Assembly: GCA_021818425.1 (NCBI GenBank)
Contig: JAKAEC010000014.1
Coordinates: forward strand, 1-36,936
Reading direction: 5' to 3'
DNA length: 36,936 nt
From: Pseudomonadota bacterium
Lineage (GTDB): Bacteria > Pseudomonadota > Alphaproteobacteria > Acetobacterales > Acetobacteraceae
Shown here: one piece after another, positions 1 to 7,222 of the stretch
Numbering within the stretch: position 1 is the first letter of the stretch
Layout of the letters: each line of letters starts with the position of its first letter
Made by a program: the position numbers and the translations under genes
The notes under the pieces: model-generated
Seen by the model: only the letters and a program-made list of their open reading frames with translations
What the model was told of the DNA's origin: nothing
Database searches by the model: none

Positions 1-2
1 GT

Positions 3-194
3 GTATGCTCAGATGATGCGCCTTCAGGTTCAAGTGTGGCATCGGCACTTGAACAGATTTCAGAAATCGCAAGGGATTTGGAGCCCAACATACAAATTAT
101 TGAGTGGAATGACGATGTACTCGACATCGTAGATCCCTACTTTCTCTATTATCTGCGTTGCTCACCACGGATCGCATCATTGGCGAAGAAATAA
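3..194 (+). CDS. C-terminal end of an unidentified protein (cut by window edge)
   Basis: An open frame enters at the left edge and runs 63 codons to TAA at 192–194. It has protein-like composition: an acidic amphipathic helix (ALEQISEIARDLEP) followed by an aromatic stretch (VDPYFLYYLR) and a basic end. The pattern DPxxxxYLR is seen near the C-terminal winged helix of some AAA+/STAND-type ATPases, but 63 residues cannot settle the family. The neighbours are accessory, so this is probably another island gene. Its stop overlaps the end of the degenerate minus-strand frame at 149–598, which supports this frame being the real one there. Confidence 0.5.
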   Translation, partial: VCSDDAPSGSSVASALEQISEIARDLEPNIQIIEWNDDVLDIVDPYFLYYLRCSPRIASLAKK

Positions 195-598
195 CAGGCA
201 GCCAAGCCAAGGCTACAAGAGCGGGTCATCTTTGACGAAGTGTAGCCGTTGATTAACGTCCGCTTGCTGGTCCGTGCCGGTATGGATCCGGGGTTCGATT
301 TCAGGGAAAGCAGCCTAGTAGGGATACAGGCACGCCGCGGTCTTCTGGTAGCTCCGATCTTCTGTCCCTCCGCAGGAACCTGGGAATCATCATCAACTGC
401 CGCCTCATTCGCGCGACGCTGCCCGCGCCCCGCATCGCAAGCGACTAGATGCCCATGGGCCGACGCGCAGGTCAGGATACCACCACTTCCCGTTCTTGAA
501 ACTAAAGGGGCTCGGCCCTGCGCGCAAAATTTGCCAACCGCCTGAACGGAAATCCCCAGGATTTTAGCGAATTCTGCGGTGTTTCCATCCTTAGCCAT
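149..598 (-). pseudogene. Decayed phage terminase small-subunit-like HTH gene
   Basis: The first ~33 codons from ATG at 598 resemble the N-terminal helix-turn-helix of Nu1-type DNA-packaging/terminase small subunits (MAKDGNTAEFAKILGISVQA, then VGKFCAQGRA). After that the frame no longer looks like the family: it becomes rich in Arg, Ser and Cys and has no recognisable helices. The other minus frames carry only short protein-like scraps, as expected after frameshifts. The frame also runs over the end of the plus-strand gene at 3–194. In intact phages such a protein recognises packaging sites for the large terminase; no large terminase gene is present here. I read it as a prophage remnant. The N-terminal resemblance is moderately sure, the rest is not. 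Confidence 0.4.
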
Positions 599-655
599 GC
601 AAAATCCGCATACCGTTTTTTGAAACTAAAAAAACCTCCCGCGCTGGTGTACAAA

Positions 656-716
656 CGCGGTCGCGCGTTACCCGCGATGGGTGGCACCCGGGTAAGGACC
701 CGCCAACTTTTTGGCC
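656..716 (-). repeat. Left copy of a ~61-bp inverted repeat
   Basis: The reverse complement of this stretch matches 3225–3285 along its whole length. There is an exact 23-base block beginning CAAAAAGTTGGCGGG, an exact 25-base block ending CGCGCGACCGCG, and a diverged 10-base centre. Read on the minus strand it encodes KSWRVLTR…IAGNARPR, the same peptide as the right copy. Weaker similarity extends about 35 bp further upstream in the same reading phase. It may be a dispersed repeat or the end of a mobile unit. Confidence 0.85.
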
Positions 717-811
717 TACTCCCGCTGCGGGCATCGCCGTTTGGTACCACACAACAGATCTATTCGATGGGGGCGCCAGCCGTCAGAATAAACACCGCCG
801 CCACCGGCTTT

Positions 812-1297
812 CTATCGCGGAGTATCGCCGTCCTGATCTTCGGACCGCTCGGGTGATGGCGTTCTCATCTGAGCTTCCGGCTGTGCGTGGCTTTTCATCC
901 GGCTCTCTAGCCATCTGGCGGCTTCCGCCATGTCGTAAAAACAGCACTTTCCGATCCGCACGAATGGAGGGCCGATATTTTCACGGCGAAGCCGTCGCAG
1001 GATCGATTCGCAGGGAAATCCCGGGATTGCCGCCAACTGCGTTACGGTGAGCATTCCTGAAATCCCCCTCAACTTAGCTTTTGACTTTGCGCCTCGTTTC
1101 CTGGGGGCTGGCAGTTCATGGCCGCCGCCGCGTTTGCTGCGTTCCCATTCTTCAACTGCGGCAGGGTCGTAAAATACACGCCCCATGATCCGTTGGTACG
1201 GCGGCCCGACATTTTCTCTCCGCCAACGCGCTAAGGTCCATTCGCTGGGATACCCTGGGTGTCCGGAAAGCTGCGCGCTGGTCAGCAACTTGCTCAT
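812..1297 (-). CDS. Protein with two tandem AlpA/excisionase-like HTH domains
   Basis: 161 residues from ATG at 1297. It contains two copies of one module, at about residues 4–54 and 82–134. Each has the form LT..QL…PG.P…..L.R.RREN.GPP…RI…..FYD.A....W, which fits the small MerR/AlpA-type winged-helix DNA-binding fold (HTH_17) used by excisionases and phage/plasmid regulators. The linker (residues 57–78) is very basic (PRKRGAKSKAKLR); the last ~25 residues are charged and look disordered. Such proteins usually carry one domain, so a fused pair suggests binding to two half-sites. Only a weak ribosome site is visible upstream. It lies inside the inverted-repeat-bounded segment, downstream of and on the same strand as the TIR-like operon, 257 bp away. 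Role as regulator or recombination directionality factor is inferred. Confidence 0.7.
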   Translation of the reverse strand: MSKLLTSAQLSGHPGYPSEWTLARWRRENVGPPYQRIMGRVFYDPAAVEEWERSKRGGGHELPAPRKRGAKSKAKLRGISGMLTVTQLAAIPGFPCESILRRLRRENIGPPFVRIGKCCFYDMAEAARWLESRMKSHAQPEAQMRTPSPERSEDQDGDTPR

Positions 1298-1554
1298 TTC
1301 GTCGTTTGCGCCCTGCTCAGAACAATCAAGGAACTCTACTCTGAAAATTCGAGCCTATAACCTACTTTGCCTTGCCTTTTAATTGGCTTCTGTGCACATA
1401 TTGTAAATACAAAAGGTTCCGAGGTATTCCCGGAGCTGCCCGAGAAGATGCGCCGGGCGCAGGGTAAGCAAGTCGCGCCAACTAAGGAGCTTGTTTCCCT
1501 ATGCCTAGACCCTATGGCAACTTCTCCAGGAGAAGAAAACATTTCGACAAAAAA
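1298..1554. other. Gap without a convincing gene
   Basis: This 257-bp stretch separates the tandem-HTH gene from the end of the membrane-protein gene. Frames of 68–79 codons exist on both strands but overlap each other and look like no known protein. It presumably holds the promoter of the HTH gene and the end of the upstream transcript; I cannot place either with confidence. Confidence 0.4.
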
Positions 1555-2112
1555 TCAATCAGGATTCATGCTTAAGAAACTGGCAACACGAGATTTTAGC
1601 ACGTGAAGCCACCTTAGAATATTTAGGTAACGGCGAAACTCATTCCCAACTGCAATCTCTGTACGACCTTGGGCAAGTAACAACGGCTTATGCTTGCGGA
1701 CTGTAGCGCTAAAATTTTCTTCTGAATCTTCTGAAATAGGAAATATCTCACCAGGGTCAGCATAAAGCTCGGCTGTGAAGTCTTCAAAAAGCTCGACAAA
1801 CTTCTGAGATATAATAAGGTAATCGTCAGAAAACCGCTGGAACATAACTCCCATATGCAGACTTCTGCGGCTATCCATCGAATTGCGCTCGTCGCTTTCA
1901 TAATACCGAGTAGCGCTCTCCTCGATGTAGGAATCGATGCTTCTACAGATGCGTTCCACCGTCGCTAATTCAGATAGGATAACGCCATACGCCTGACGCC
2001 TTAGCTCCCACAACTTCGCTTGCCCTGATTGCGATGAACTCAATTTATTTGAGATAACAACCGCAATCACCGTAGCTACACTTGTAATCACGTTCCCAAT
2101 TGGAAATTGCAT
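1555..2112 (-). CDS. Small membrane-anchored protein, partner of the TIR-like gene
   Basis: 185 residues from ATG at 2112. That ATG follows CGAGG by about 8 bases. The frame stays open to a TTG at 2139, but the ATG is the better start. Residues ~4–23 form one hydrophobic segment (VITSVATVIAVVI); the rest is soluble, mostly helical and acidic, beginning KLWELRRQAYGVILSELATV. This fits an N-terminally anchored cytoplasmic protein. No enzymatic motif is visible and I do not recognise a named family. The gene starts 33 bp after the stop of the TIR-like gene, on the same strand, so the two are very probably one operon. Base composition is AT-richer than the core genes, suggesting transfer. It could be the membrane partner or effector of a two-gene system; that is inference. 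Confidence 0.75.
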   Translation of the reverse strand: MQFPIGNVITSVATVIAVVISNKLSSSQSGQAKLWELRRQAYGVILSELATVERICRSIDSYIEESATRYYESDERNSMDSRRSLHMGVMFQRFSDDYLIISQKFVELFEDFTAELYADPGEIFPISEDSEENFSATVRKHKPLLLAQGRTEIAVGNEFRRYLNILRWLHVLKSRVASFLSMNPD

Positions 2113-2145
2113 TATGAAAACCTCGAAAACTGTCACCAAGGAATT

Positions 2146-3012
2146 TTAAAAGGGAATCTCATCATCCCGATTAGACCCGGTGGCGTTCCCCCATCTGGTT
2201 GCACGGTGTGGAGTGCTAGCCTTACGGCTGTTCAATTCAAGCCGATCTGAGTTATCCAATAACCACGTCATCCCGGCTTCTTCCACGTAATAGACGTTGT
2301 AAAACTCCCCGCTTGGATCGTGTTCCTTTTTCGCGGCAATCAATCCTCTGCCAATCAATTTCTCGAGGCCAATGTTTAAGGCTATGTTATTGTACCCCCA
2401 GGTGTCCAAATCGTTTTTGATAGTCCAATGGCTTACGTTCCCACCAGGCCCGTCTCGATTTTCCATAATTGCGGCAAGTACGATCATTTCGTGCTGAGAG
2501 AGCCCGCTTTCTTCTTTGATCGGCGATTGTACGGAGATAACCGCAAGCTTCGCAGTTTTTTCTCCAAGTGCCTTTAGACGAGTCGTGATTTTTACTTTTA
2601 GAGAATGATAATCGCTGGGAGAATCAACATTGTACTTGATAATATTACGATGTTGTACATCGAATGGAAATTGCGTCTTCCGTTCTTCGGAACAGATCAA
2701 GCAAATCTCTTTGTCACTTGCTAAAGCATAACCTAACTCAAACCAAACGTTCGGATTGTCTAAGGTAATATCAGCAAAACACACGGATGCTCCGCGAATA
2801 CCGCTCTCAATTTCATTGATGGGTATGCTTACAGAAGGGTCTTTATCTATGCGATAAGCCTCTAGTTCTGCCTCTTCTATGGCTGGCTTGAATACGTCAT
2901 CAAACCGTTTGTCGAATCTACCTCCGTCAAAAGGCTGAATGACAAAGCAATACGGCATCGTTATGGCATCCTGTACAACTGAATCAACTAGGGCGAAACG
3001 CCAATTCGGCAT
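2146..3012 (-). CDS. TIR-like / nucleoside deoxyribosyltransferase-like protein with C-terminal winged helix
   Basis: 288 residues from ATG at 3012 (AGGTGG just upstream). An internal ATG at 2958 (residue 19, MPYCFVIQPF) fits the usual family start and also has an AGGA upstream, giving 270 residues. Residues 21–~130 show the TIR-like/deoxyribosyltransferase-like Rossmann fold: β1 CFVIQPF, helix FDDVFKPAIEEAEL, then a helix before FADIT (D81) and NPNVWFELGYALA. E92 corresponds to the catalytic glutamate of the NDT/TIR NADase superfamily. Residues ~171–258 look like a winged helix (SQHEMIVLAAI…LEKLIGRGLI…). Such domains cleave nucleotides or NAD-type N-glycosidic bonds, or sense nucleotides; the substrate here is unknown. 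It is first in a two-gene operon with a membrane-anchored protein, in an island. A defence effector is plausible, not shown. Confidence 0.75.
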   Translation of the reverse strand: MPNWRFALVDSVVQDAITMPYCFVIQPFDGGRFDKRFDDVFKPAIEEAELEAYRIDKDPSVSIPINEIESGIRGASVCFADITLDNPNVWFELGYALASDKEICLICSEERKTQFPFDVQHRNIIKYNVDSPSDYHSLKVKITTRLKALGEKTAKLAVISVQSPIKEESGLSQHEMIVLAAIMENRDGPGGNVSHWTIKNDLDTWGYNNIALNIGLEKLIGRGLIAAKKEHDPSGEFYNVYYVEEAGMTWLLDNSDRLELNSRKASTPHRATRWGNATGSNRDDEIPF

Positions 3013-3224
3013 TGCACCACCTAACGTCCGTTTTCAAGCCTTTCCGTAACGACGCCACGCCTGGGAACTATGACCATGCGGCAAGAAGGAGCAGTTTCAC
3101 CTGATCATTTATGGCCCAGGCTCATGCAGCCTGCTGCGCGGTGGACATGACTTGATCTCGTTGGCGGCGAAATTGCTAACGAAGCGCTATATGGTCTCAC
3201 GCGACGCTCCTGGCGGCGTCGCCT

Positions 3225-3285
3225 GGTCAAAAAGTTGGCGGGTCCTTACCAGGGCGGTAGCCATCGCGGGTAACGCGCGACCGCG
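3225..3285 (+). repeat. Right copy of the ~61-bp inverted repeat
   Basis: Inverted partner of 656–716. Read on the plus strand it encodes SKSWRVLTR…IAGNARPR and then TAA at 3286–3288. The open frame can start at ATG 3191 and gives 32 codons. The two copies therefore read outward from the segment they enclose (717–3224). Confidence 0.85.
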
Positions 3286-3311
3286 ATAAAACGCTAGTTC
3301 TGGGTTTAAAT

Positions 3312-3397
3312 CTTGGTTGTCAAACTTGGTTGTCAAAGGCACCAAGTTATTGAAAAATAAACAATCAACCGAATTTTGGTTGTCGTTTTGGTTGCGC
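3312..3397 (+). repeat. Cluster of TTGGTTG(TC) repeats
   Basis: CTTGGTTGTCAAA occurs twice back to back (3312–3324 and 3325–3337). TTGGTTGTC recurs at 3376–3384 and TTGGTTG again at about 3389–3395; an opposite-strand CAACC lies between. Spacing is 13, ~51 and ~13 bp. It lies just outside the right inverted repeat. It may be an iterated protein-binding site or simple local duplication. Confidence 0.6.
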
Positions 3398-3790
3398 CAT
3401 TCTGCTAGGGCTTGGTGATGATGGTTAGCCGCCCACGAAGATTTCGCCGCGCATAACCGACGATGTAAACCAACGCCAGGATGGCGGAGACATTACCTCA
3501 TGCCCGCAAATCTTCAACGACAATACTGAGACAATATGCAAAGGCGTCGGGTGACTGGCCCAGCTTGGCGCAGACCCGGTGGATTAACCGGCCCCGAGGG
3601 CCTATTTTGGGCACCTAGTCTGACGTATCGGTATTTGCAGGGTCAAATTTACCCCGCTCGACAATAGAGCGAATGTATGACGGCCGAACACTTCGCCAAG
3701 ACTAAGTCACCGATGAAAAGGCGACGAGAAAGCGATTACCACCACGGGACGGCGTTCGGTACGCACATCAACAGTGGTTTCGTCAAGAAA

Positions 3791-3814
3791 GTGCCGCCAT
3801 GTATAAATGGCACT
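3791..3814 (-). terminator. Possible terminator after the HicB-like pair
   Basis: On the minus strand, just past the stop at 3832, arms AAGTGCC and GGCACTT can pair around a loop that also holds CAT/ATG pairing, followed by TTCTTG. The T-run is poor, so this is tentative. Confidence 0.3.
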
Positions 3815-3831
3815 TAGCATAGTTTTGACGT

Positions 3832-4101
3832 TTAGATCTTGGGTTTTTCTTCCTTTTCAGGAGAATATTTCTTTAATCCCAATCGCCTTAGGTGATTCTC
3901 AAGCACAGACCTAGTAAGCACCTCGTTCATGTCTGGGTTGGTGATTACAACCCATGCACCAACATTATTCTTTAGTACTAACGCCGTATATGGCTGGCCG
4001 TTGGCATCGTCATAGACTTCAGATGTTACAAAGCACCCCTTCTCTCGGAGGTAGGTTACAAACCCTCCGAGGGTTGGGAGCTCAAACGGCTGATTGGTCA
4101 T
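3832..4101 (-). CDS. Small protein paired with a HicB-like gene (possible HicA-like partner)
   Basis: 89 residues from ATG at 4101, beginning 2 bases after the upstream gene's stop, so the two are almost certainly translated together. The N-terminal part is ELPTLGGFVTYLREKGCFVTS, then a β-strand-like region (YTALVLKNN, AWVVITNP) and a helix (TRSVLENHLRRLGLKK), with a lysine/glutamate-rich end. That order of helix, β-strands and a final helix resembles the small HicA double-stranded-RNA-binding-like fold, but the usual HicA catalytic histidine in a GSH-type motif is absent. Calling it a toxin is therefore unsupported; it may be a diverged or non-toxic partner. Confidence 0.6.
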   Translation of the reverse strand: MTNQPFELPTLGGFVTYLREKGCFVTSEVYDDANGQPYTALVLKNNVGAWVVITNPDMNEVLTRSVLENHLRRLGLKKYSPEKEEKPKI

Positions 4102-4103
4102 AC

Positions 4104-4460
4104 TCAGGCGGCAGCCAGGGCAGCTTCAATCTCAAATCGACGAGCATCAGAATCAGATTTCTCCGCAATGCTCGGCGCGGGGACATGGATACGCTGCAGC
4201 GCCACCGAACGTTTATCCCACAAACTATGGTAATAGTTCGGCGCGCGGGGGATGCAGTCGTGGGCAGACGCTTCACTTTTTGCACAAAGTGCGAACTCAG
4301 CCTCGACCGTCAGGTAAAGGCGGTTGAGCAGCACATTCAGATCACCAGCCTGTGCCGCAATATCGTATTCGAGGCACTGCGCCACATAGTTCTCCCCCTC
4401 GCGGTAAACGATGGCTCGAATATGGGTCTCGCCTCCGGCAGGGGCGATAGCATGGGTCAT
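4104..4460 (-). CDS. HicB-like antitoxin-type protein
   Basis: 118 residues from ATG at 4460, with GGAG 8 bases upstream; the frame runs open to 4547 but the upstream part overlaps the promoter. Residues ~12–60 (IRAIVYREGENYVAQCLEYD, then IAAQAGDL and LLNRLYLTVEAE) fit the HicB-like partial RNase-H fold: β-strand, β-strand with CLE(Y/F)D, helix. The C-terminal half, rich in Ala and Ser, lacks the ribbon-helix-helix or HTH region of classical HicB. It is followed 2 bases later by the 89-residue gene, as in hicBA-type pairs. In such pairs HicB neutralises HicA and may repress the operon. The fold is fairly clear; a functioning toxin–antitoxin pair is not. Confidence 0.65.
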   Translation of the reverse strand: MTHAIAPAGGETHIRAIVYREGENYVAQCLEYDIAAQAGDLNVLLNRLYLTVEAEFALCAKSEASAHDCIPRAPNYYHSLWDKRSVALQRIHVPAPSIAEKSDSDARRFEIEAALAAA

Positions 4461-4488
4461 TGTAACAGCTCCAGAAGCATCTTGAATT

Positions 4489-4494
4489 ATTATA
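4489..4494 (-). promoter_or_regulatory. Likely −10 box for the HicB-like operon
   Basis: A perfect TATAAT on the minus strand lies 28 bases before the start codon at 4460. A weak −35 (TGAACT) is 18 bp further upstream. The surrounding DNA is AT-rich. Confidence 0.45.
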
Positions 4495-4803
4495 GCCCTG
4501 CAATAAGGCCACAGTTCAGTTAAGACAAGCTTTAACGGTATACACAACTATTTAGCAGTGAATTTATCATCGCTATAATATTTGCAACACCACAATCGTT
4601 AAATGACACCTAATTGTGAGAAATTAAAGGCGCCAAAAACAATCCTGGTATACAGGTCGCGCTTTACATAGTTTTGACAGAAATCAATCCCGGCGAAAAA
4701 ATTATATTCTTTTTCCGGCCGGTCCGCAAAAGGTCCGTATTGCAGATGAGGCTATTTTTCGTGCTTGCCGCTCCGTATAACCATCTGATTTTTCTTAAAA
4801 ATC
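4495..4803. other. AT-rich gap between the HicB-like operon and tRNA-Thr
   Basis: No gene seen. It carries the likely upstream promoter parts of the HicB-like operon, one copy of a 12-base repeat (4667–4678), and an A/T hairpin GATTTTT-CTT-AAAAATC at 4787–4803 directly after the tRNA's CCA end. That is the side where tRNA-targeting elements integrate, but no integrase gene or tRNA-end duplication was found. Confidence 0.45.
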
Positions 4804-4879
<76 letters not shown>

Positions 4880-4966
4880 TTGGCGATCTCAGATCGAGGC
4901 GCCGTATGGCATAGTGCCGGAAGAAAATCTAGCCTGCCGCCGCCTCTCGAAATACTATGACTGGGG

Positions 4967-7150
4967 TTAGTCTACCCGGCGCTTATATTTCTGCTTGGCC
5001 CGGTCCACCGAGATACCGCCGTGTAGAGCCGAACCCCGACCGGATAGCGAAGGGTTGGTCATGAAATACTCGTGCGCGGAGGCCGCTGGATCGCCGGGGG
5101 TGATCCGCGTCCAAACGCCGTCGGCACGCAGTTCTGAGCTTTGCGCGTCGTCCCGCAGGTTCACGACCATGATCTGGTCCAGAATCTGCGCGTGCACCGT
5201 TGGGTTATGGATAGGCACGAAGGTCTCCACCCGGTAATCCATGTTGCGCTCCATCCAGTCGGCGCTCGAGATGAACACCTTGTTCTCACGAGATGGCAGC
5301 ACATGCCCGTCTGCAAAGACACAGATGCGCGCATGTTCTAAGAACCGCCCGACGATGGACTTCACCTTGATCGTCTCGGAGAGGCCCTTCACACTAGGCC
5401 GCAAGCAGCAAATGCCGCGTACCACCGCCTGCACGGGCACACCGGCACGGCTGGCCTCGTAGAGATGGTCAATCAGCTTGGCATCCACCAGCGAGTTCAT
5501 CTTCAGCCAGATGCCGGCGGGTTTGCCTGCCTTTGCATTGGCAATCTCGGTATCAATTAGCATGTCGATGGTCTTGCGCGTGGTCAGCGGGGAGAATGCA
5601 AGCTGCTCCATCGTCTCGGGTTTGGCATAACCGGTCATATAATTGAACAGCCGCGCGGCATCGCGGGTCAGCGCGGGGTCGCAGGTAAAAAACGAAAGGT
5701 CAGTATAAATCCGAGCGGTGATCGGGTGATAATTGCCGGTGCCGAAATGCGCATAGGCCCGCAACCCGCCGCCCTCGCGCCGCACCACGTAGGAAAGCTT
5801 GGCGTGCGTTTTCAGCCCCACGAAACCGAATACCACCTGCACGCCAGCGGCTTCCAGCGCGCGGGAGAGACGGATATTCGCCTCCTCATCAAACCGGGCC
5901 TTTAGCTCCACCATGGCAGTGACAGATTTTCCCGCCTCAGCCGCCTCAATCAACGCCTTTACGATGGGGCTATCACGGCTAGTGCGGTAAAGCGTCTGCT
6001 TGATCGCGACGACAGCGGGGTCAAGTGCTGCCTGGCGAAGGAACTGTACCACCACGTCGAAACTCTCGAATGGATGATGAACCAAAATATCCTTTGCCCG
6101 GATGGCGGCAAAACAATCGCCAGCAAAATCGCGGATGCGCTCGGGAAATCGCGGCGTATAGGGGGGAAAGAGAAGGTCAGGCCGATCATCAACAATGAGC
6201 TGCTTGACATCCGCCAGCCCCACAATGCCGGATTCCACGTAGACCTCGTCCGCAGGGGCTTCAACCGCATCGATCACTAGTTCGCGTAAATCAGCAGGCA
6301 TGTCGGCCTGGACAGTGATCTGGATAGCCACGCCGCGTCGGCGACGCTTCAGTGCGGTTTCGTAAGACCGGACCAGATCCTCCGCCTCTTCCTCGAATTC
6401 CACGTCTGTGTCGCGGATGAGCCGGAACAGCCCGGAGCCTTCCACAGAGAAGCCAGGGAAAAGCCGGTTCATGTTCATCGCCACCAGCTCTTCGAGCATT
6501 ATGAAGCGGATTGGCCCCTCGTTGCCTGGCAGGCGAATGAAACGTTCGATCTGGCTGGGCAGAGGTATCAACGCCGACATGCGGCCGTTCCGGTCATCTT
6601 CTCTGGCCAGGGAAAGCGCCAGCACCAGCCCCATATTGGGGATGAACGGGAAGGGATGCGCCGGGTCCACCGCCAGCGGGGTAAGCACCGGAAACACGCG
6701 TTCCATGAAGAAAGCATCGAGGAAGGCAGCGTCGTCTGTTGTCAGTTCGGCCGCCGATAGTAGCACTAGCCCGGCATTAGCAAGCAGCGCGCATACATCG
6801 TTGAACGCCGCCTGCTGGGCGGCAATTAAGTCTCTCGCATGAATATTAATCGCATGCAGCTGCTGCGCAGGGGTGAGGCCGTCGGCCGAATGCTCCAGCA
6901 CGCCTGCCCTGGCTTGGCCTATCAGCCCAGCCACTCGCACGGAATAAAATTCATCGAGGTTGGAGGCGCTGATGGAAACAAAGCGTAGCCTCTCTAACAG
7001 AGGGTAGCGCGGGTTGCGCGCTTCGCCCACGACGCGGAAATTGAAATCCAACCACGAAAGCTCGCGGTTAATGAAACGCGCGGGATCATCTAGGCCAATC
7101 TGCAAATCAGGTACTGAATTGGCAAAAAGCGGGCGGGTCTGCTGGTCCAT
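4967..7150 (-). CDS. ppk: Polyphosphate kinase 1
   Basis: 727 residues, normal for PPK1. The enzyme reversibly transfers the terminal phosphate of ATP to polyphosphate. The N-terminal domain opens with [15 protein letters not shown] (residues ~27–40). The catalytic region contains [13 protein letters not shown] (388–400), [12 protein letters not shown] and GLKTHAKL, whose H449 matches the phosphorylated histidine; the second conserved histidine is in LEHARICVF. The C-terminal part has HFGTGNYHP and [14 protein letters not shown]. It is the last gene of AI-2E permease→hdaA→ppk, starting 72 bp after hdaA ends. In many alphaproteobacteria ppx follows ppk; here a tRNA and an accessory island follow instead. 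No strong ribosome site precedes the ATG; TATAGT just upstream could be a −10 of its own promoter. Confidence 0.97.
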   Translation of the reverse strand: MDQQTRPLFANSVPDLQIGLDDPARFINRELSWLDFNFRVVGEARNPRYPLLERLRFVSISASNLDEFYSVRVAGLIGQARAGVLEHSADGLTPAQQLHAINIHARDLIAAQQAAFNDVCALLANAGLVLLSAAELTTDDAAFLDAFFMERVFPVLTPLAVDPAHPFPFIPNMGLVLALSLAREDDRNGRMSALIPLPSQIERFIRLPGNEGPIRFIMLEELVAMNMNRLFPGFSVEGSGLFRLIRDTDVEFEEEAEDLVRSYETALKRRRRGVAIQITVQADMPADLRELVIDAVEAPADEVYVESGIVGLADVKQLIVDDRPDLLFPPYTPRFPERIRDFAGDCFAAIRAKDILVHHPFESFDVVVQFLRQAALDPAVVAIKQTLYRTSRDSPIVKALIEAAEAGKSVTAMVELKARFDEEANIRLSRALEAAGVQVVFGFVGLKTHAKLSYVVRREGGGLRAYAHFGTGNYHPITARIYTDLSFFTCDPALTRDAARLFNYMTGYAKPETMEQLAFSPLTTRKTIDMLIDTEIANAKAGKPAGIWLKMNSLVDAKLIDHLYEASRAGVPVQAVVRGICCLRPSVKGLSETIKVKSIVGRFLEHARICVFADGHVLPSRENKVFISSADWMERNMDYRVETFVPIHNPTVHAQILDQIMVVNLRDDAQSSELRADGVWTRITPGDPAASAHEYFMTNPSLSGRGSALHGGISVDRAKQKYKRRVD

Positions 7151-7222
7151 GAGCCAAACTATAGCAATCTATCGCCACTAGCGCGTTATGTTTGAGTAAA
7201 AAACTGTGGTGCCGTGATGGTT

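Larger units (their letters stand above)
3013..3831. other. 819-bp gene-poor accessory stretch
   Basis: No convincing gene. It contains the right inverted-repeat copy (3225–3285), a cluster of TTGGTTG repeats (3312–3397), a short frame ending at 3288 that carries the repeat peptide, and a hairpin near 3791–3814. Scattered stops in every frame suggest eroded former coding sequence. The promoter of the TIR-like operon must lie at its left end, but I could not pick a clear −35/−10 pair. Confidence 0.5.

Noticed and set aside
280-305. Possible tRNA T-loop-like GGTTCGATT as an attachment-site copy
   Set aside because: Only ~9 bases match and no extended identity with the tRNA-Thr end at 4804.
1336-1606. 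Two opposing ORFs of 68–79 codons
   Set aside because: They overlap each other, lack good ribosome sites and look like no known protein.
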